A stretch of 64,000 nucleotides of DNA from Pseudo-nitzschia pungens (lineage: Eukaryota > Bacillariophyta > Bacillariophyceae > Bacillariales > Bacillariaceae): contig CM074763.1 in NCBI GenBank assembly GCA_037355855.1, forward strand, positions 558,001 through 622,000, given 5' to 3'. Of the stretch, positions 19,945 to 34,439 are shown one piece after another; within the stretch, counting starts at the first letter, position 1; every line of letters begins with the position of its first letter. Under the pieces are notes generated by a model. That model was not told where the DNA came from and did no database searches. It worked only from the letters and a program-made list of their open reading frames with translations. Made by a program: the position numbers and the translations under genes.

Positions 19945-22882
19945 TCACCTTGGCTTGCCGCGCTTTTGCTTCTTGCGGGAGCCGCGGGGAGACGCCGCCG
20001 GGGGCAGGCTGCACAGGGAGTCGCGCTTTGGCTCCCTCTGGACGGCGGTTGCGGCAGCGTTGTTTGCGTTTGCGGTGGCGGTGTTTGCGCTCGCGGCAAT
20101 GGTCGCTCTGTGGGCAGCGGCGGCACTGGTCCGCGTGCGCGTTCGAGTCCGTGTCGCAGCAGTAGCGGCGGCGAGTTGCTTGCGGAGCGCCCTCGTTTCG
20201 GCGCGGGCCGCTTCGAGGGCCCCGGCCTGCCGCGCGACGAGGAGTTCCCGCCGCTCCAGTTCCCGAAACTGCTCGTCCAGCCGGGATCGGAGGGCGGTCC
20301 GCATCGCGTCCCTCGCGGAATCGGCCCGCTCCAGCCGCTCGCGGAGGTCCTCGTTTTCTCGCTCGAGGTCGCGGAGGAGATCGGGCGTCCGCGGCGCTCG
20401 GGGACGGGCACGAGCATCGGCATGGGCACTGCGATTGGCAGTGCGATTGCGATTGCGGTTCGGGGAACTGCCGTCGCCACCGCTGCTCCCGCCGGGCGAG
20501 GGCTTCTTCTCGCTCGACGGCGGCGGCTTCCAAGCGCTCGATCCGGTCCAGGAGTCGTTCGTGTCGCCGGCAGAGGTCCTCGAACCCCGACGTGCCGGTG
20601 TCCAGCGGTTTCTGCGCGTGGATCGCCCGGGTGCTGCTGCTGCTGCATCTGTTGCATCTGCTGCCGCCAATATTTCGAACTCCCGGTGTGATCGGGAGTG
20701 TTGTTTTTGTTGTGATTGTGATTGTGAATTGTTGTGATTGTGGTTGTGGATTGCTTGTCGGTGACGACTCCCTCGTGGCCGTTGGCCGGGCTCGGGTCGC
20801 GGGTCGGGCGCTGCGGCGATCCAAAGGACGCCAGGGACGACGATTCGGAAGCGGTCAGGCGCTTTTGCAGCAGGTTCGGGGACCCCGAGACCAGCGCCAG
20901 CAAAACGTCGCGGATGTTGGACAACGATTCCTCGAGCGCCGGGGAACCGGCTGCGCAGCAGAAACCGAACAACGGCCCGGGGAGTGGTGGGGACACAAGC
21001 GTTGTTGTTGGTGGTGGCATGGGTACCATCGAGAGAATTGTCGTTGGGAGTAGTGTGGGTGTTCGCGCTGCTAGCGCTCGCGGACGTCGATCGATCGTCG
21101 CGGCTCCGGGCATCGGCCGCGGTCGCCGCAGCAGCGGCGGCAGCAGCTGCAGCCTCCACGGCCCTGGCGAGAGGGGACCGATTCCACCGACGAGGTGCGG
21201 TCGCCGCTTTGGGGCTTTGGTGGGTCGGTGAGGATGCGGACGCGGATGCGGATGCATATGCATATGCGGACGCGGATTTGGCGTTTCGTTTGATCCGCAA
21301 TCGGGTCTCCCCCGGACTCGTTCTCGTACTCGTTCTCGTACTCGTTTTTGGACTCGCTGGGTCATTGTCGGTCTCGGGCACCGATGCCCCGTCGCAACTC
21401 GTCGGAGACGCGGGTGTCGGTGGCCGGATTGTTTCCGTCTCCGCATCGAAGGTTTCGGCTCTGGCCCTTCGAGCCGAAAGCGTCTCCCCCGGATCGGGTT
21501 CGGAAGGGTTCGCGTTCGCGTTCGCTGCTGCTTTTGCTGCTGCTCTTGCTGCTGCTTTTGCTGCGGAATCGACGTCCGCGTCCGCGTCCGCGTCATCGAA
21601 ACCCCCGGCGAGGGATGCCCTCTCGCCGGTCGCGGAACGCGATGCGGGAGCCGCCGGTTCGCTCGCTCGGACTCGTTCTCGGCCTCCTTTCCGCGGCGGT
21701 CGCCGGATCCGGTCGGGCGGCGCGCTTCCCGGACGGGAGCGTCTCCCCCCGATCGCTTTCGGTTTGGGATTCGGTCGGGTCCGCGCTCGTTGCCGCCGAG
21801 TCGTCGGCGGTCTCCGCAACGGCGGGGTTCGACCGAGATTCCTCGCGCACGCAGAAAGTCGGAGAGTCGGTTTCCGGAGTGCCGCGTTCGGCCGCCACAA
21901 AAGCATCGGCACGAGCATCATTACGAGCATCATTATTACGAGCATCATTATTATGAGCATCATTATGAGCATGATCATGAGCATCATTATGAGCATCATC
22001 AGCATCAGCGGCAGCGGCAGCGGCAAGCAGAGACGACGCGGTTGCCGGTTCGTTGGCTCGATCGTTCGGCAGGAATTCGGCGCGAGCCTCCGAGGCAATG
22101 TCCCGGGGATCGGATGGCTTCTCGATGCCGGCCGCGGCACTTAACGCATTCTCGGTTGCGGTTGCGGCGACGCTCGCCAGAACTTGCTGGCTGCCGGGGG
22201 ACGACATGCCGGGGATCACCTTGGTGGCGCGCCTCCGCTTTCGTGTCCGGGGGCGACCGATCGGGCTCTCTCGGAGGCGCTTTGCATTGGCGGTTGACGT
22301 TGGCGTTGACGTTGGCGTTGCCAATGCGGTTGCGTTGGAGGATTTGCTCCGCTTGGATTTGCTTCTGCTTCTGCTTTTGCTTTTGGATTTGCTCTTGGCC
22401 TTGTTCTTGTCCTTGCCGGAGTGTTTGCCGCGCTCGGCGCTGCTTGGTTCGTTGTCGGTAGAGTCGGAATGTTCGGGGGTTTGTGGCTCTGCTGCTGGAT
22501 TGTCTGGGAGGGTGGTGCCGTTGCGGATGCGGATGCGGATGCGAATGTCTGTGCTTTCGCCGATGCTGCTGCCCGTGGACAATGACGGAGCGGGACTGCT
22601 GGCATTGCCGGTTTGGTTTACGGTTTCGATTCCGCTTTTGCTTTTGCTTCTCTTTCGAAGGGTGGGTGGAACGTCCTCGGCGTCCCTCTCCTCGGAACTC
22701 TCGATATCGTTGCCGCGGACGCCGTTCGATGATTGGAGCGCGCCGTTGCGCAGGTCGGCCTTGCTTCGATCGTAGTCGTCGATCTCGAGTCCGGGCCAAT
22801 AGGGTTTCGGGGATTCCGTCGTGCGCTTGGTTCTCTGGCCGGCGATCCCCCGCCGCTTCTTGGGCCGGTAGATTTCCACCAT
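19945..22882 (-). CDS. Low-complexity, Lys/Ser/Ala-rich coiled-coil protein; exon structure uncertain
   Basis: The ATG at 22882 opens MVEIYRPKKRRGIAGQRTKR. This frame runs to 21593 with nuclear-like basic tracts (KSKSKSKSRSRSKSK, RPRTRKRRRATK). Protein-like sequence then continues in other frames: FDDADADADVDSAAKAA (to ~21027), then AGSPALEESLSNIRDVLLAL (from 20950), then FEDLCRRHERLLDRIERLE (around 20540), and a strong coiled-coil DLLRDLERENEDLRERLERA ending at 19945. The second change is explained by a 76-nt intron, 20951-21026 (GTACCC...TGCGCAG), which joins phases. The others have weaker splice candidates or could be sequence errors. All minus frames are open because of GC-rich composition, so limits are tentative. 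No family recognised; possibly a nuclear structural protein. Confidence 0.5.
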
Positions 22883-24388
22883 ATGATCAGCGGAATATAG
22901 AAGGGTGGGTTGGTATGGTATGGGATGGGATGGTTAAGCTTACTTGTACGTGTTGCGAAATTCGATCTCGCTTCTTTGGGACGGCATTTCTGTAATTGCC
23001 GTACCGGTATTGTGAATTGTAGTAATAAAATTATGAATCGAACCTCGACTTGCCGTAAGGTTATCGCATAGTGTCGCATAGTGTCAACGATCTCGAGAGC
23101 ACAAGTGACTTACGAACTTACTCGCACCGGTAACACAAACATGTTGGCTCGATACAGGCATGTATGTTCTGATGGCATTACGTTGCGATTCAGTACATAC
23201 CGGTACGGACATGACGGTTATCCTTGGCGCGCCGGGGATAACCGTAAATACCCAAATCCAAGTCGTTTATGCGGTGAGATCACACCGGCGCCAGGAAGGT
23301 ATGGAGGACGTAAGGTTTACCAGTATTATTTGTACCAACACCGTATGGACTAAGGTTGCGGACCTGTTAGTCTCAGTCCGAGGAGATTTTTTTGGCGCGG
23401 GTAGGTATTTTCTAGTCGCAGGTGAGGCTTAACAGTCAACGAATCAATCATCATCAAAAAATCAAAATCATAATCGCTTGATCAGAGGAGCTCACAACAT
23501 GGAGATTGATTGATTGATTGATTCATTCATTCATTCCACGTGGAAGCAGTTATTGCAACCGGTGTCAAGGAAGGATCAACTCTCCGGCCCGATCTACCGG
23601 TATCAATATTGTTGCTACAACTAAGCCTTACGTAACCTTAGTTCTTCTTGTTGTATTCATACTTCTACGTAACCTTAGTTCTTGTTGCATTCATACTTCT
23701 ATCATCATTATTTTCCATAGAACTTCCCGGAAGGCACTATATTCGGTATGACACTGTCATGTCAAAGCTCACCAAACTAGTATATGTCACGGAGCCAGGG
23801 GGGGTGTCCAGCAGTAGTATCATGATGCATGAGCGTCCGGTTGGGTTGCCGTCCACCAACAGAACCGATCCACGAATAGTGTAGTACCGCTGTACCAATG
23901 GTAGTACTATGGATCAACTCTCCGGCTTGATCTATCGGCATTAATATTATTGTTGCTACAACTACGTGGTAAACGTAACTTAGTAGTTCTTCTTGCATTC
24001 ATGGTGCTTCTATCATCGTTATTTTCCATCACATTACTTCGCGGAAGGCGCGTATTAGTATTTCCGGTTGGATTCATCATACCATTTGCACGTCAAAGCT
24101 CACCAAACTATGCGTCACGGAGCCAGGGGCGTCCGGTATCTTGCATCGCAAAATTTCTGGCTCGTTTTTTGGAATCCTTCAAGTCCACGAGCGTCCGGTT
24201 TGGTTTCCCTCCACCACCAACAGCACCGATCCACGAATAGTGTACTAGTACCGCTGTGCCGATACTAGTAGTATCTATGCGCGTACTTTTCACCACCTAT
24301 GTATGCATCGATACTTGCCTACCGTATCCACCATCTACTAGTGGAGCTATGGTCGGGGAATCACTGGTTTCGACACTAGAATGACTGC
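22883..24388. other. Intergenic with a tandem ~340-bp duplication
   Basis: No gene seen. It begins with GGGAT/GGTAT pentamers (22908-22934) just upstream of the coiled-coil gene start. It contains ATTC repeats near 23510-23535 and two diverged copies of a ~340-bp unit (listed separately). Confidence 0.6.
23573..24275. repeat. Two diverged tandem copies of a ~340-bp unit
   Basis: Copy A is about 23573-23910 and copy B about 23911-24275. Both start GGATCAACTCTCCGG(C), share GTTGCTACAACTA, CTTCTATCATC(A/G)TTATTTTCCAT, TCAAAGCTCACCAAACTA, GTCACGGAGCCAGGGG and GAGCGTCCGGTT, and end CCGATCCACGAATAGTGTA. Indels separate the copies. Neither has a coding frame. It may be a non-autonomous element or satellite duplicated in place. 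Confidence 0.85.
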
Positions 24389-26763
24389 TCAAACAGCAAA
24401 CAGAAAACAGGACTTGTTGGAAGCGGTACCATACCGTGTGTCAGGATTGACAGAGATGTTGTCGTGAATGGAATGGAATGGAGTGGAGTGGAACGGAATG
24501 GAATGGAACGGAATGGAACGGAACAGGCGCCAAACGAGAACGAGGAACACCGCACTGCCAGCAAGACCCTGCTCGTGCACATCACCGGCGCGCATGCAGC
24601 ATTCCTCGGTTTCGCTCAGAACTCGATGACTTCCACGCTCTCGAAACTCGTCGTCGTCACCGAAACCGTCGTCACCGAACCCGTCGTCGTCAAACCCGTC
24701 GCCGTCGGAGAGACCGCGGCCCTCCCTCCGTTCCTTCTCGATCGCGGCCCGCAGCAGCGCGGCCTTCATCGGGTTCAGGACGACGCCCATTTCCTCCTTG
24801 CCGTCCAGGACCCCCACGTGCACGGCGCAGCCCAGCGCCACCGCCTCGTCGGGATCGACCGTCTTCTGCGGGGTGACCCCCGTCAGGGACGCGATGATCC
24901 TGCCGATGGTCGGCATGCGGGTGGCGCCGCCCACCAGGACGATCCGGGAGATGGGACGGCCGGAGATGCCGTCGGCGCGGACCTTGGCGTTGCTGGTGGG
25001 GGCGGCGGTGCTGCCGCCGCCGCCGGAAGCCGCGGTGGCCATGGGCCTTGCGGGATTCTTCGCGGAACCGGCGCTCCTTCTTGGCGACCTCCCGGGCCTT
25101 TTTGCGGCCCTTTTGCTGGGCCTTTTTGGAGGACCGAAGGTCGAGGACCTCCAGTGGGACCTCGAGCGGGACCTCTTGCGTGGAAGGGGCAGCAGCAGCA
25201 GCGGTCGATGCGGCGTCGTGCTCGTAATTCTCCTCGTCCTCGTCCTCGTCGTAATAGAATCGTTCCAGCTCCGCCAGTTCCTTTTCCCGCTCGAGGGCCG
25301 ATTCGGCGACGCTCGGTCGGGTGTCTCCCGGCAGCATGGCTCCGGCCATGATGGCGACCTCGCGGATCGGGCGGATGAGATCCTGGAATTCCTTGGCGCA
25401 GAGCTTTTCGAATTCCTTCCGGGTGAACCTGTGAAAGCTGTGCGTGGAGTTGGAGTTGCCTAGCTGGTCGCTGCCGGTGCTCCCGCCGCCGCTCGCAACG
25501 AGGACCCGCCTTCCATCCTCGAGGGCCAGCCAGCCGTCCTGCGTGGTGGGAAGGGCCAGATCCACCGCCCGATTGTTGCTGAGGGAGATCCGGATCGCTT
25601 CCGCGGCCTTTAGGACGACGGCCAAGGAATCCTCCGTTTTGCAGCAGCCGCCCGTCCACCCCGAGATTTGTTTCGCGATCTTGTGGTCGAAGTTCGTCCC
25701 GCCCAGCTGCGCGTTTCCGGACGTGCAGACGATTTCCGTCAGTCCCCGTCCCACCGTCAGAACGCTGACGTCGTAGGTTCCGCCCCCGAGATCAAAGACC
25801 AGGACGAGTTCCTCCTCCTCGTTGATGTCCTTGCCGAACCCGTAGGCCAGCGCGGCGGCCTCGGGTTCCCGAAGGAGCCTGACCTTCTCGATGCCACAGG
25901 CCTTCGCGGCGCGAACGGTGGCTTCTTTCTGGGCGTCGTTGAAATAGGCGGGGATGCCAATGACTGCCCGGGTGATGGAATCTCCCGTGTGCTCGGAGGC
26001 GACGCTCAGCAGCCGCTGCAAAATGCAGGAGGAGACATCCTCGGGAGAGATCGTGGATGGTTCGGACCCGCTGCTGTCGTTGCTATCGTTGCTATCGTTG
26101 CTGCTGCTGCTACTGTGCAACGAAAACAGCCTCGTGGGGTACTTGTCGGCGTCGTCCAGGATTTTGAGCAGGGACGGTGCCTTCTTCTTTTTTTTCGGAA
26201 AGGCTTTCTTCTTCTTGCCCTTTTTCTTTTTGTTGTTGCCCTTTTTCTCGGTGCTCGCCGCCGCGAGGTCCTCTTCCCCGCAGAGATCCGGCACCAGGTG
26301 CGGAACGACCTGCCTGGTTTCGTCCGAGAGGTTGTTGAAGCTGGTCCCGATCACCCGTTTGACGTGCCGGTAGGCCGTTTCCCTGTGCTCGAGTTCCCAA
26401 TCGAGGGCCTCGTTGCCCACGAGGGGATTGGAGTCCGCGTCAAAGGCCACGACCGATTTCACGGTCCTCCCGTTGTTGGGGATCTCGATGATGCGGGGTT
26501 CGTCGTCGTCGTCGAGAAAGGCGATGGCGGAGTTCGTCGTTCCGAGATCGATCCCGACACCAATCTCGGCACGGAGGGAGACGGAGACGATGGGGAGGGT
26601 TCCGTCGCCGGAATTTTCGCGGGATGGTCTCGCACGGCTACAACCCTTGGGCGGAACTGTGAAGGCGTCGCGGAGAAATCCGAGCGTCGGGGTAGCAAAT
26701 AGCACCGCAAATACGGTCGGCAACAAGAAGCTGCAAGGACGTTCGTATTGGAGGGAACGGCAT
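24389..26763 (-). CDS. Signal-bearing Hsp70-like ATPase without substrate-binding domain
   Basis: About 790 aa if read from the ATG at 26763 with two single-base frame changes (near 26730 and 25045). A hydrophobic leader (LPTVFAVLFATPTLGF) precedes the Hsp70 nucleotide-binding domain: GVGIDLGTTNSAIAF (phosphate 1), VIGIPAYFNDAQKEAT, LREPEAAALAYGFG, LVFDLGGGTYDVSVLTVG (phosphate 2) and, in the second frame, RIVLVGGATRMPTIGRII plus DPDEAVALGCAVHVG (adenosine motif). A Lys-rich insert (NNKKKKGKKKKAFPKKKKK) follows the first lobe, and a ~120-residue acidic/charged insert precedes the adenosine motif. After the ATPase domain there is only an acidic DDDGFGDDGFGDDD tail; no beta-sandwich or lid. This resembles ATPase-only Hsp70s such as HSPA13/STCH. 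The true 3' end is uncertain because the frame runs into a GGAAT pentamer array. Confidence 0.7.
24465..24524. repeat. GGAAT/GGAGT/GGAAC pentamer array
   Basis: About twelve 5-bp units at the 3' end of the Hsp70-like gene. Translation through it gives (HSIPF)n, so it is more likely 3' UTR or intron than coding. Confidence 0.85.
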
Positions 26764-27845
26764 TATGTGAAGCAAGTGGGTATCGCGTGATGCCAGCAAA
26801 AGAATTCCGCCAGAACGGTACAAAGTATGTTAATGTTACTGTGTAAAAAAATGGTATCGGCTTGGTTTGGTAAGATGGATTCAGTCGGCTCGCATCGGCC
26901 TTTCGTCATGCAACTTCTTTGCGCTTTGTGCTTTGTGCACGGAGTGATGGTGCGTCGATGATGGATGATGGATGATTGATGGATGATGATGCAATCAGAT
27001 TGGTTATGCAATTTACGAATCTACCAATGAATGCTACGAAGGCAATGGTCAGTGGTATTTTGAAACTGATGGCTCTGTAACTCCCATCAACCGAGTCGTG
27101 GATAATGAATATCTTGCTTTTAGTCCTCAGTCCACACTTTCAATCAGAATCAATCAACAAGTTAGTATTTGCTTTTTTCTCTGCCTGGAACAGTACATGA
27201 CAGTGAAGGGCATGGTGAAGCGCATGCTTCTTGTGCTTGAACGGTCTAAAGATGCACAGATAGCCATGGCTCGAAAAAGAACATCTCAGTCTGCAATCTC
27301 CTAGAGTCCTTTTTGTGTTCTGAGTTAGAAGTACCGGTATTCCTTCTTGGAGTACAAGGATTGTGACAGATTTTTGTGGTCCGAAAATAAGATTGGACCC
27401 ATGAGTTTGATCGGCTGGAACAACAGGCTGATAATGCAATTTTGTGACTTGTATGGGAATACTACGAGTGGAAATGGTTTCATCCCATCGATACTGGCTT
27501 TGTGCCATTGGGAGAGAGCAGTGGAATGTCCTTCTCTCAGCCAGTGACGCATAAATACACAAAAGTCTACAACAAGTGGTGGTCAAGAAGGGAATATCTT
27601 GACAAGTTTAAAAGAATCAATTTTCGAGTAACACCGCTCGTAGAAGTAAGCACTGCGTCAAGTCATCGAGTATCTCGATCGCATGGCACATACTCAAAAG
27701 TGCAACTACCATCGACATCTCCAAATTCTATGTCGTATCGTTACCCACTATCCAACAACAATCGGTTCGAAAGGATCACATTGCCGTACGGTAAATCGTT
27801 CGATCGGAACCGCTTCTTTTTTTTTCTCTCTCTCCTCGTTTGCTC
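26764..27845. other. Intergenic, no gene seen
   Basis: About 1.1 kb between the Hsp70-like start and the ADH stop. GATGGATGATG repeats lie at 26950-26990. Frames on both strands are short and unstructured. Confidence 0.6.
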
Positions 27846-30140
<2,295 letters not shown>

Positions 30141-30206
30141 GATTGTAGCTTTCGGGTTTGGTTGGCTTGGCTTTGTTCTGTAATAGGTGTCGCTCTCGTA
30201 TATCCT

Positions 30207-30241
<35 letters not shown>

Positions 30242-30879
30242 TGGGAATGTTGTTGTTGTTTTTGTTGTTGTATTATTTGTTTTGATGATTATGATGATGA
30301 TGTCTGTGGGAACATACCTGGTACCAGTAACCTTACGTATCGTGTTCACGAAACCCAAGTCGGATCTCGGATCGTGACTACAGAACGGTGAACCCGAACA
30401 CAGAGATAGATACAGCTCAGTGCCCGGTACAGGTAACGTAAGGTTATGCAGTAAGTTAATTATGTAACATTCCTAACACATTCGTCCCGATCGGTAGGAA
30501 AGATCTTCTTTGCCAGTGATGATGGTGTAAGGCTTTTAACGGTAGTGACACACAACGATGTCCGGTGTCAACCTAATAGAGTTTCCGCCCTGTCCGTCCT
30601 TCTTATAACATATGAATGGTACATACTATAAATATCTATGGAGTAATGGATCGTAATAACACATGACGATGTCCAATGTCAACCTCGTAGAGTTGTCGGT
30701 CTGTCCGCCTTCTGTATTACTTATAGATAGTATGTACTTTACATACCATGGAGTAATGGATAATAATAGCAAAATCTAAAACTACAGAATTACTAAGTAC
30801 GAAGTAAGGAACCTTATCCAACTAGGCTCGTGCTAGTTGCATCGATCATTAGTATTGTTTGGATCCAATCCATCCGTTC
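30141..30879. other. Intergenic, with TCG/GTC triplets and a duplicated segment
   Basis: A CGT/CGTC triplet run lies at 30208-30240, upstream of the ADH start. Around 30548-30640 and 30658-30750 two similar ~95-bp segments occur (shared GATGTCC(G/A)(G/A)TGTCAACCT, TAGAGTT and CTGTCCG(T/C)C, and TATGGAGTAATGGAT). No gene seen. Confidence 0.6.
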
Positions 30880-33111
30880 CTACGTCATTTCGGCGTAAGC
30901 TGTTGTTGCTTCTCCTCCTCTTCCGTGGTAGTGGTTATTGCTCGCGCTCGCGCTCGCTGCTCCCAATCCCTTGTTGCTGTTGCTGTTGTCGTTGTGGTGG
31001 TTGTTCGTGGCAACGCTGGTGGTCGTCGCTGCAGCTCCCCGGCACCCGAGCGTCTCGGGCATGAAACCCCCAAAGATCGCAATGGGAATCCCCGACAGAA
31101 CCAGCGACCCCGACAGGCTGGCCACGTGCCCGAACCGTTCGACGGCGTGCTGGCCGAGAAAATTCGACAGGGTGGCGCCCAGCCCAAAACACGAGGCGGT
31201 GAGTCCCATAACCACGTTGAACCGGCCCGTTCCAAAGGTAATGTCGGCGACCAAAAAGGGGTGGACCAATCCAAAGAATCCCCCGCCCAGGCCATCCAGG
31301 ATCTGCGTCGACAGCAGGTAGGTTTCCCCGGCGTTCCTCCAGTAAATGATTAGGGCGCACCGCAGGGGCAACGAGAGGAGGCCGGCCAGAAAGAGGGGCT
31401 TGCGGCCAACTCCGATCTGGGTGAGCCGGTCGCCGATCCAGGTGGCAATGGTCTGTTCAAGAGTCGAGTCGAGTCGAGCCGATTCGATTCGATTCGAAGG
31501 AAAAACACATACCGTGAATGAATGAATGGGCGTGTTGCGAGCAAGACGACAAGGAACAGGGTAAGAAATTGTTGCGGATGGATTTCCGAGAACTCCCGGA
31601 TCGCACGGTAATCTTCTCGAACGGCGCTTCCGGTCGCACAAAAAAAAAGACGCCCGAGCAATCCTAGTACGGATCGAATCGTATCGGATCGTATCGTACC
31701 ATGGTGATTTGCGCCAAAACAATGGCACCGGCAATCAGAGGAATCGCCGCCCGGCTCGGCGCTCCATCGTCTCCGTTGTCGCCACCCATCAGCTCTCCGA
31801 GAACCAGGAGCACATTGGCGTTTGCAAAACTGTAGGAACGATGCAAAAAAAAATTGGTTGCGCGTGGCAAATCGTGAGGAACGAGTAGTACAATGACGGT
31901 TTTTCCTTCCGGGCATTCTTCGCAGTCAAATGAATCGTACGGCACAATAAACAACAACGTTCGTTCGATTGCATAGTTTCGTTTCGTTTCGTCTCGTTTC
32001 CTTTCCTTTCTTGTGTTCGTGTAGCCACTTACTGGAAAAAGAATCCGGTCAGGCACAACAGAAAACACCGCTGGTCGGACATGACATCCCAGTAGCTGCT
32101 GGCTTCCGGCTCGGCAACAACGGATCGGCAGTCGCTGGGTTGTTCCTCCCGCACCCTCTGGTGGTGTCGCAGGTCGTCGCATTCTTCGTGCTCCGGTATA
32201 TTGTTGTCGCAATCGTAATCCCAATCGCAATCGTCGTCATCGCCGCCGCAATCCACCAGCCGTTCGACGTGACCGAACCGGTCCAGCGCCCGCTTCCCCG
32301 GAAACCCCCGCCCCATGTTCGGGTCGCCCTCCGGCAAAAAGCCGACAAACGCCACGGCCGTGAGCGCGCTGCAGGCAATCACCAAAAAGCACAACCGAAT
32401 GTTCGGGTACATTGCGTAGGCCACCAGGCCGGCCAAAAAGGCCGCCGCGACGCTCCCGAGGTGCCCCCACAGCGTGTTGCTGGCCATCACGGCGTCGAAA
32501 TGGTTCGGTCCAAAGGTCGCCAGGACCAGGGCCGACAGGCACGGATTGATAAAGGACGACGCCATTCCCTCGACGATCTTCGAGACGTACATCAGGCCGT
32601 GCCCGGAGTTGCCGTTCACAAAGAAAATCGCGCTGGCGGAAAGGGCCGTGAGGACGCTCGCCGCCGACAAGAATATCCGCCGGTCGACCCTCGTCTTGTC
32701 GACCAGATCCCCCGCAAAGGTTTGCACGATTAGGGCCGTGAATCCCATCATGGAGAGAGCCGTCCCAACGGCTCCCTCGTTCCAACCGAGCGTCACGAGG
32801 TAAATCCCCTAATGGACGGGACGGGACAGAATGAGAGGGATGGGATGGGATGGGATTGTGAAGGAACGACAAAGGAAACGCAAGAATTGAGACGGCGAAA
32901 AATACAGAACGACGAGGAACTACTACAATGCCATGGTTTCGATGCCATGCCATGCCATGCCATGGATGCAACACAAAACGAACGCGCGGTCTACGGAACG
33001 AACCTGGAATATGTTGAGCCCATCACCCAATTCTCCCAGCGAAAAGCTCACGATCAAGAAAGCTATTGTCGGTGATAGGCTTCCGATCGATTGCAGCGGG
33101 TTCGGTATCAT
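30880..33111 (-). CDS. Major facilitator superfamily transporter (4 exons)
   Basis: Exons are 33004-33111, 32033-32808, 31700-31829 and 30880-31452. All introns are GT-AG with matching phases, for 528 aa. Splicing rebuilds the first helix pair (SLGELGDGLNIFQ joined to GIYLVTLGWNEGAVGTALS). The loop 2-3 signature is FAGDLVDKTRVDRRIF, a form of the MFS G-x-x-x-D-R/K-x-x-R/K motif. The second half has an equivalent loop (ATWIGDRLTQIGVGRKPLF) and TM segments such as GLTASCFGLGATLSNFLG. The central loop is long and acidic (CGGDDDDCDWDYDCDN) and the C-terminus is Asn/Ser-rich. Twelve TM helices are expected. Substrate is unknown; the overall look is of a drug/metabolite:proton antiporter-type MFS. 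Every intron contains 5-bp repeats (GGGAT and CCATG, GTTTC, GTATC and GATTC). Confidence 0.88.
32812..32964. repeat. GGGAC/GGGAT and CCATG pentamer tracts in MFS intron 1
   Basis: Two separate 5-bp-period tracts inside one 195-nt intron: GGGAC/GGGAT (32812-32856) beside the acceptor, and CCATG (32940-32964) nearer the donor. Confidence 0.85.
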
Positions 33112-34439
33112 TCTTGTTTTGATTTAGTAGAATCGATGATGTCTTGGTGGTTGTGGAAAATGCATCCGTTCCCGATCAAAAGCAAAGAACGAACGAATGC
33201 ATTGAACCGGGATGGAAGGTTTTGGACTGCAAATCATAAGCAAGACAAATCGCGAAAGCTTGTATGGTTGGTTGTTCGCCTCATCGGTTCGGATTCCGAA
33301 CCGTTACGCCTTCCAATTAGTAACCTACCGGTAATTCTGCAAGATGCAATTATGCGTTAACCCGTAATTACACAAATTGGATAAGACTACCCCCGTTTCC
33401 TAAGTGTGTCTTCCCGTAACGGTAGTGTAATTGATGCGACCGGATAGAATAGAAGCGGAGTTGCTAAAACAAATAATTAAGGAAAACTTCCTTCCTCTTT
33501 CCATCTAACGCGCGAAACGGAACATACCGGGAATGTTCCTTATGGAGCTGCAATTTTGGAACGTTACGGTGTCATGCTTTCGTTGGCATGATCCGAGTAA
33601 GATTAAGAGTAAGATCTGAAGGTTTACTCGTATTATTATTTGATTTCGAATTGGAACCACCACCATGAAAAGCCCAAACACAGAAATACAATTCGTGACA
33701 ACCTTCCGAATTCGTGTTTTCCTTCTTCCCAACGATATTGCTATCCGAACCCAACATGCTGCCAATGTCTGGTGTAAAGCAAGATGGAAAGACGTGAATG
33801 CAGTAGTGTGGTGTGGTTGATTGATCAGCAGTTGCTGCTTGTTGTTCTTGTTGGTCGTGCTGGACTCGTGGCGATGATGTTCTTGATCACATTCATGGTA
33901 ACTCACGGAAACAGACACAATGCTAACGACAAGGTTTCGTGTCAGAGATCGCATCTCGACAATCTGCTATCCGAGAGAGTACGGTGCTGGTTTCTTTCTG
34001 TTCCGAATTGGAACAACTGCGGAGAACGAAAAGATTTGTTTCTCCCAAAATTCTACTCCTATATCTACCGTATAATACCATGCACTACTATTAATTAATA
34101 GTTGTTGTACTATCCTTTGCAACGTGTTTGGGAGAATAATGTTGCTAGTGCGACAAAGCAATGAATTCGGAAATGTCGTTTGAAAAGGCTTTGCACCAAT
34201 ATGGGACGAGTCCAAGAACATCGATGCGAAACCAATTTGTTCGTTCTTGAATTCTGTCAAAGCCCGCACTCAACAGCAATGCTCGATAATGATTTGTTGT
34301 CATTCAAATATCAATACCAAACAAGAATATCTCCAGCATTGCTTTCGATCCCGGCAAAAGCATATTATTTTATACTATCATTATTATTCGTATCACAACA
34401 TTGTTTGTGAGTTGCGACGCGATCTCCAACCGTGATTCA
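33112..34439. other. Intergenic, no gene seen
   Basis: 1.3 kb spacer between the MFS start and the AQR stop. AT-rich. Several short frames up to ~150 codons lack protein character. GTAAGATTAAGAGTAAGATC lies near 33598. Confidence 0.6.

Noticed and set aside
19768..22144. Plus-strand frames of 300-390 codons over the coiled-coil locus
   Set aside because: GC-rich antisense frames with biased composition and no domain; the minus strand has coiled-coil heptads.
25668..26702. Plus-strand 344-codon frame
   Set aside because: Antisense of the Hsp70 ATPase domain.
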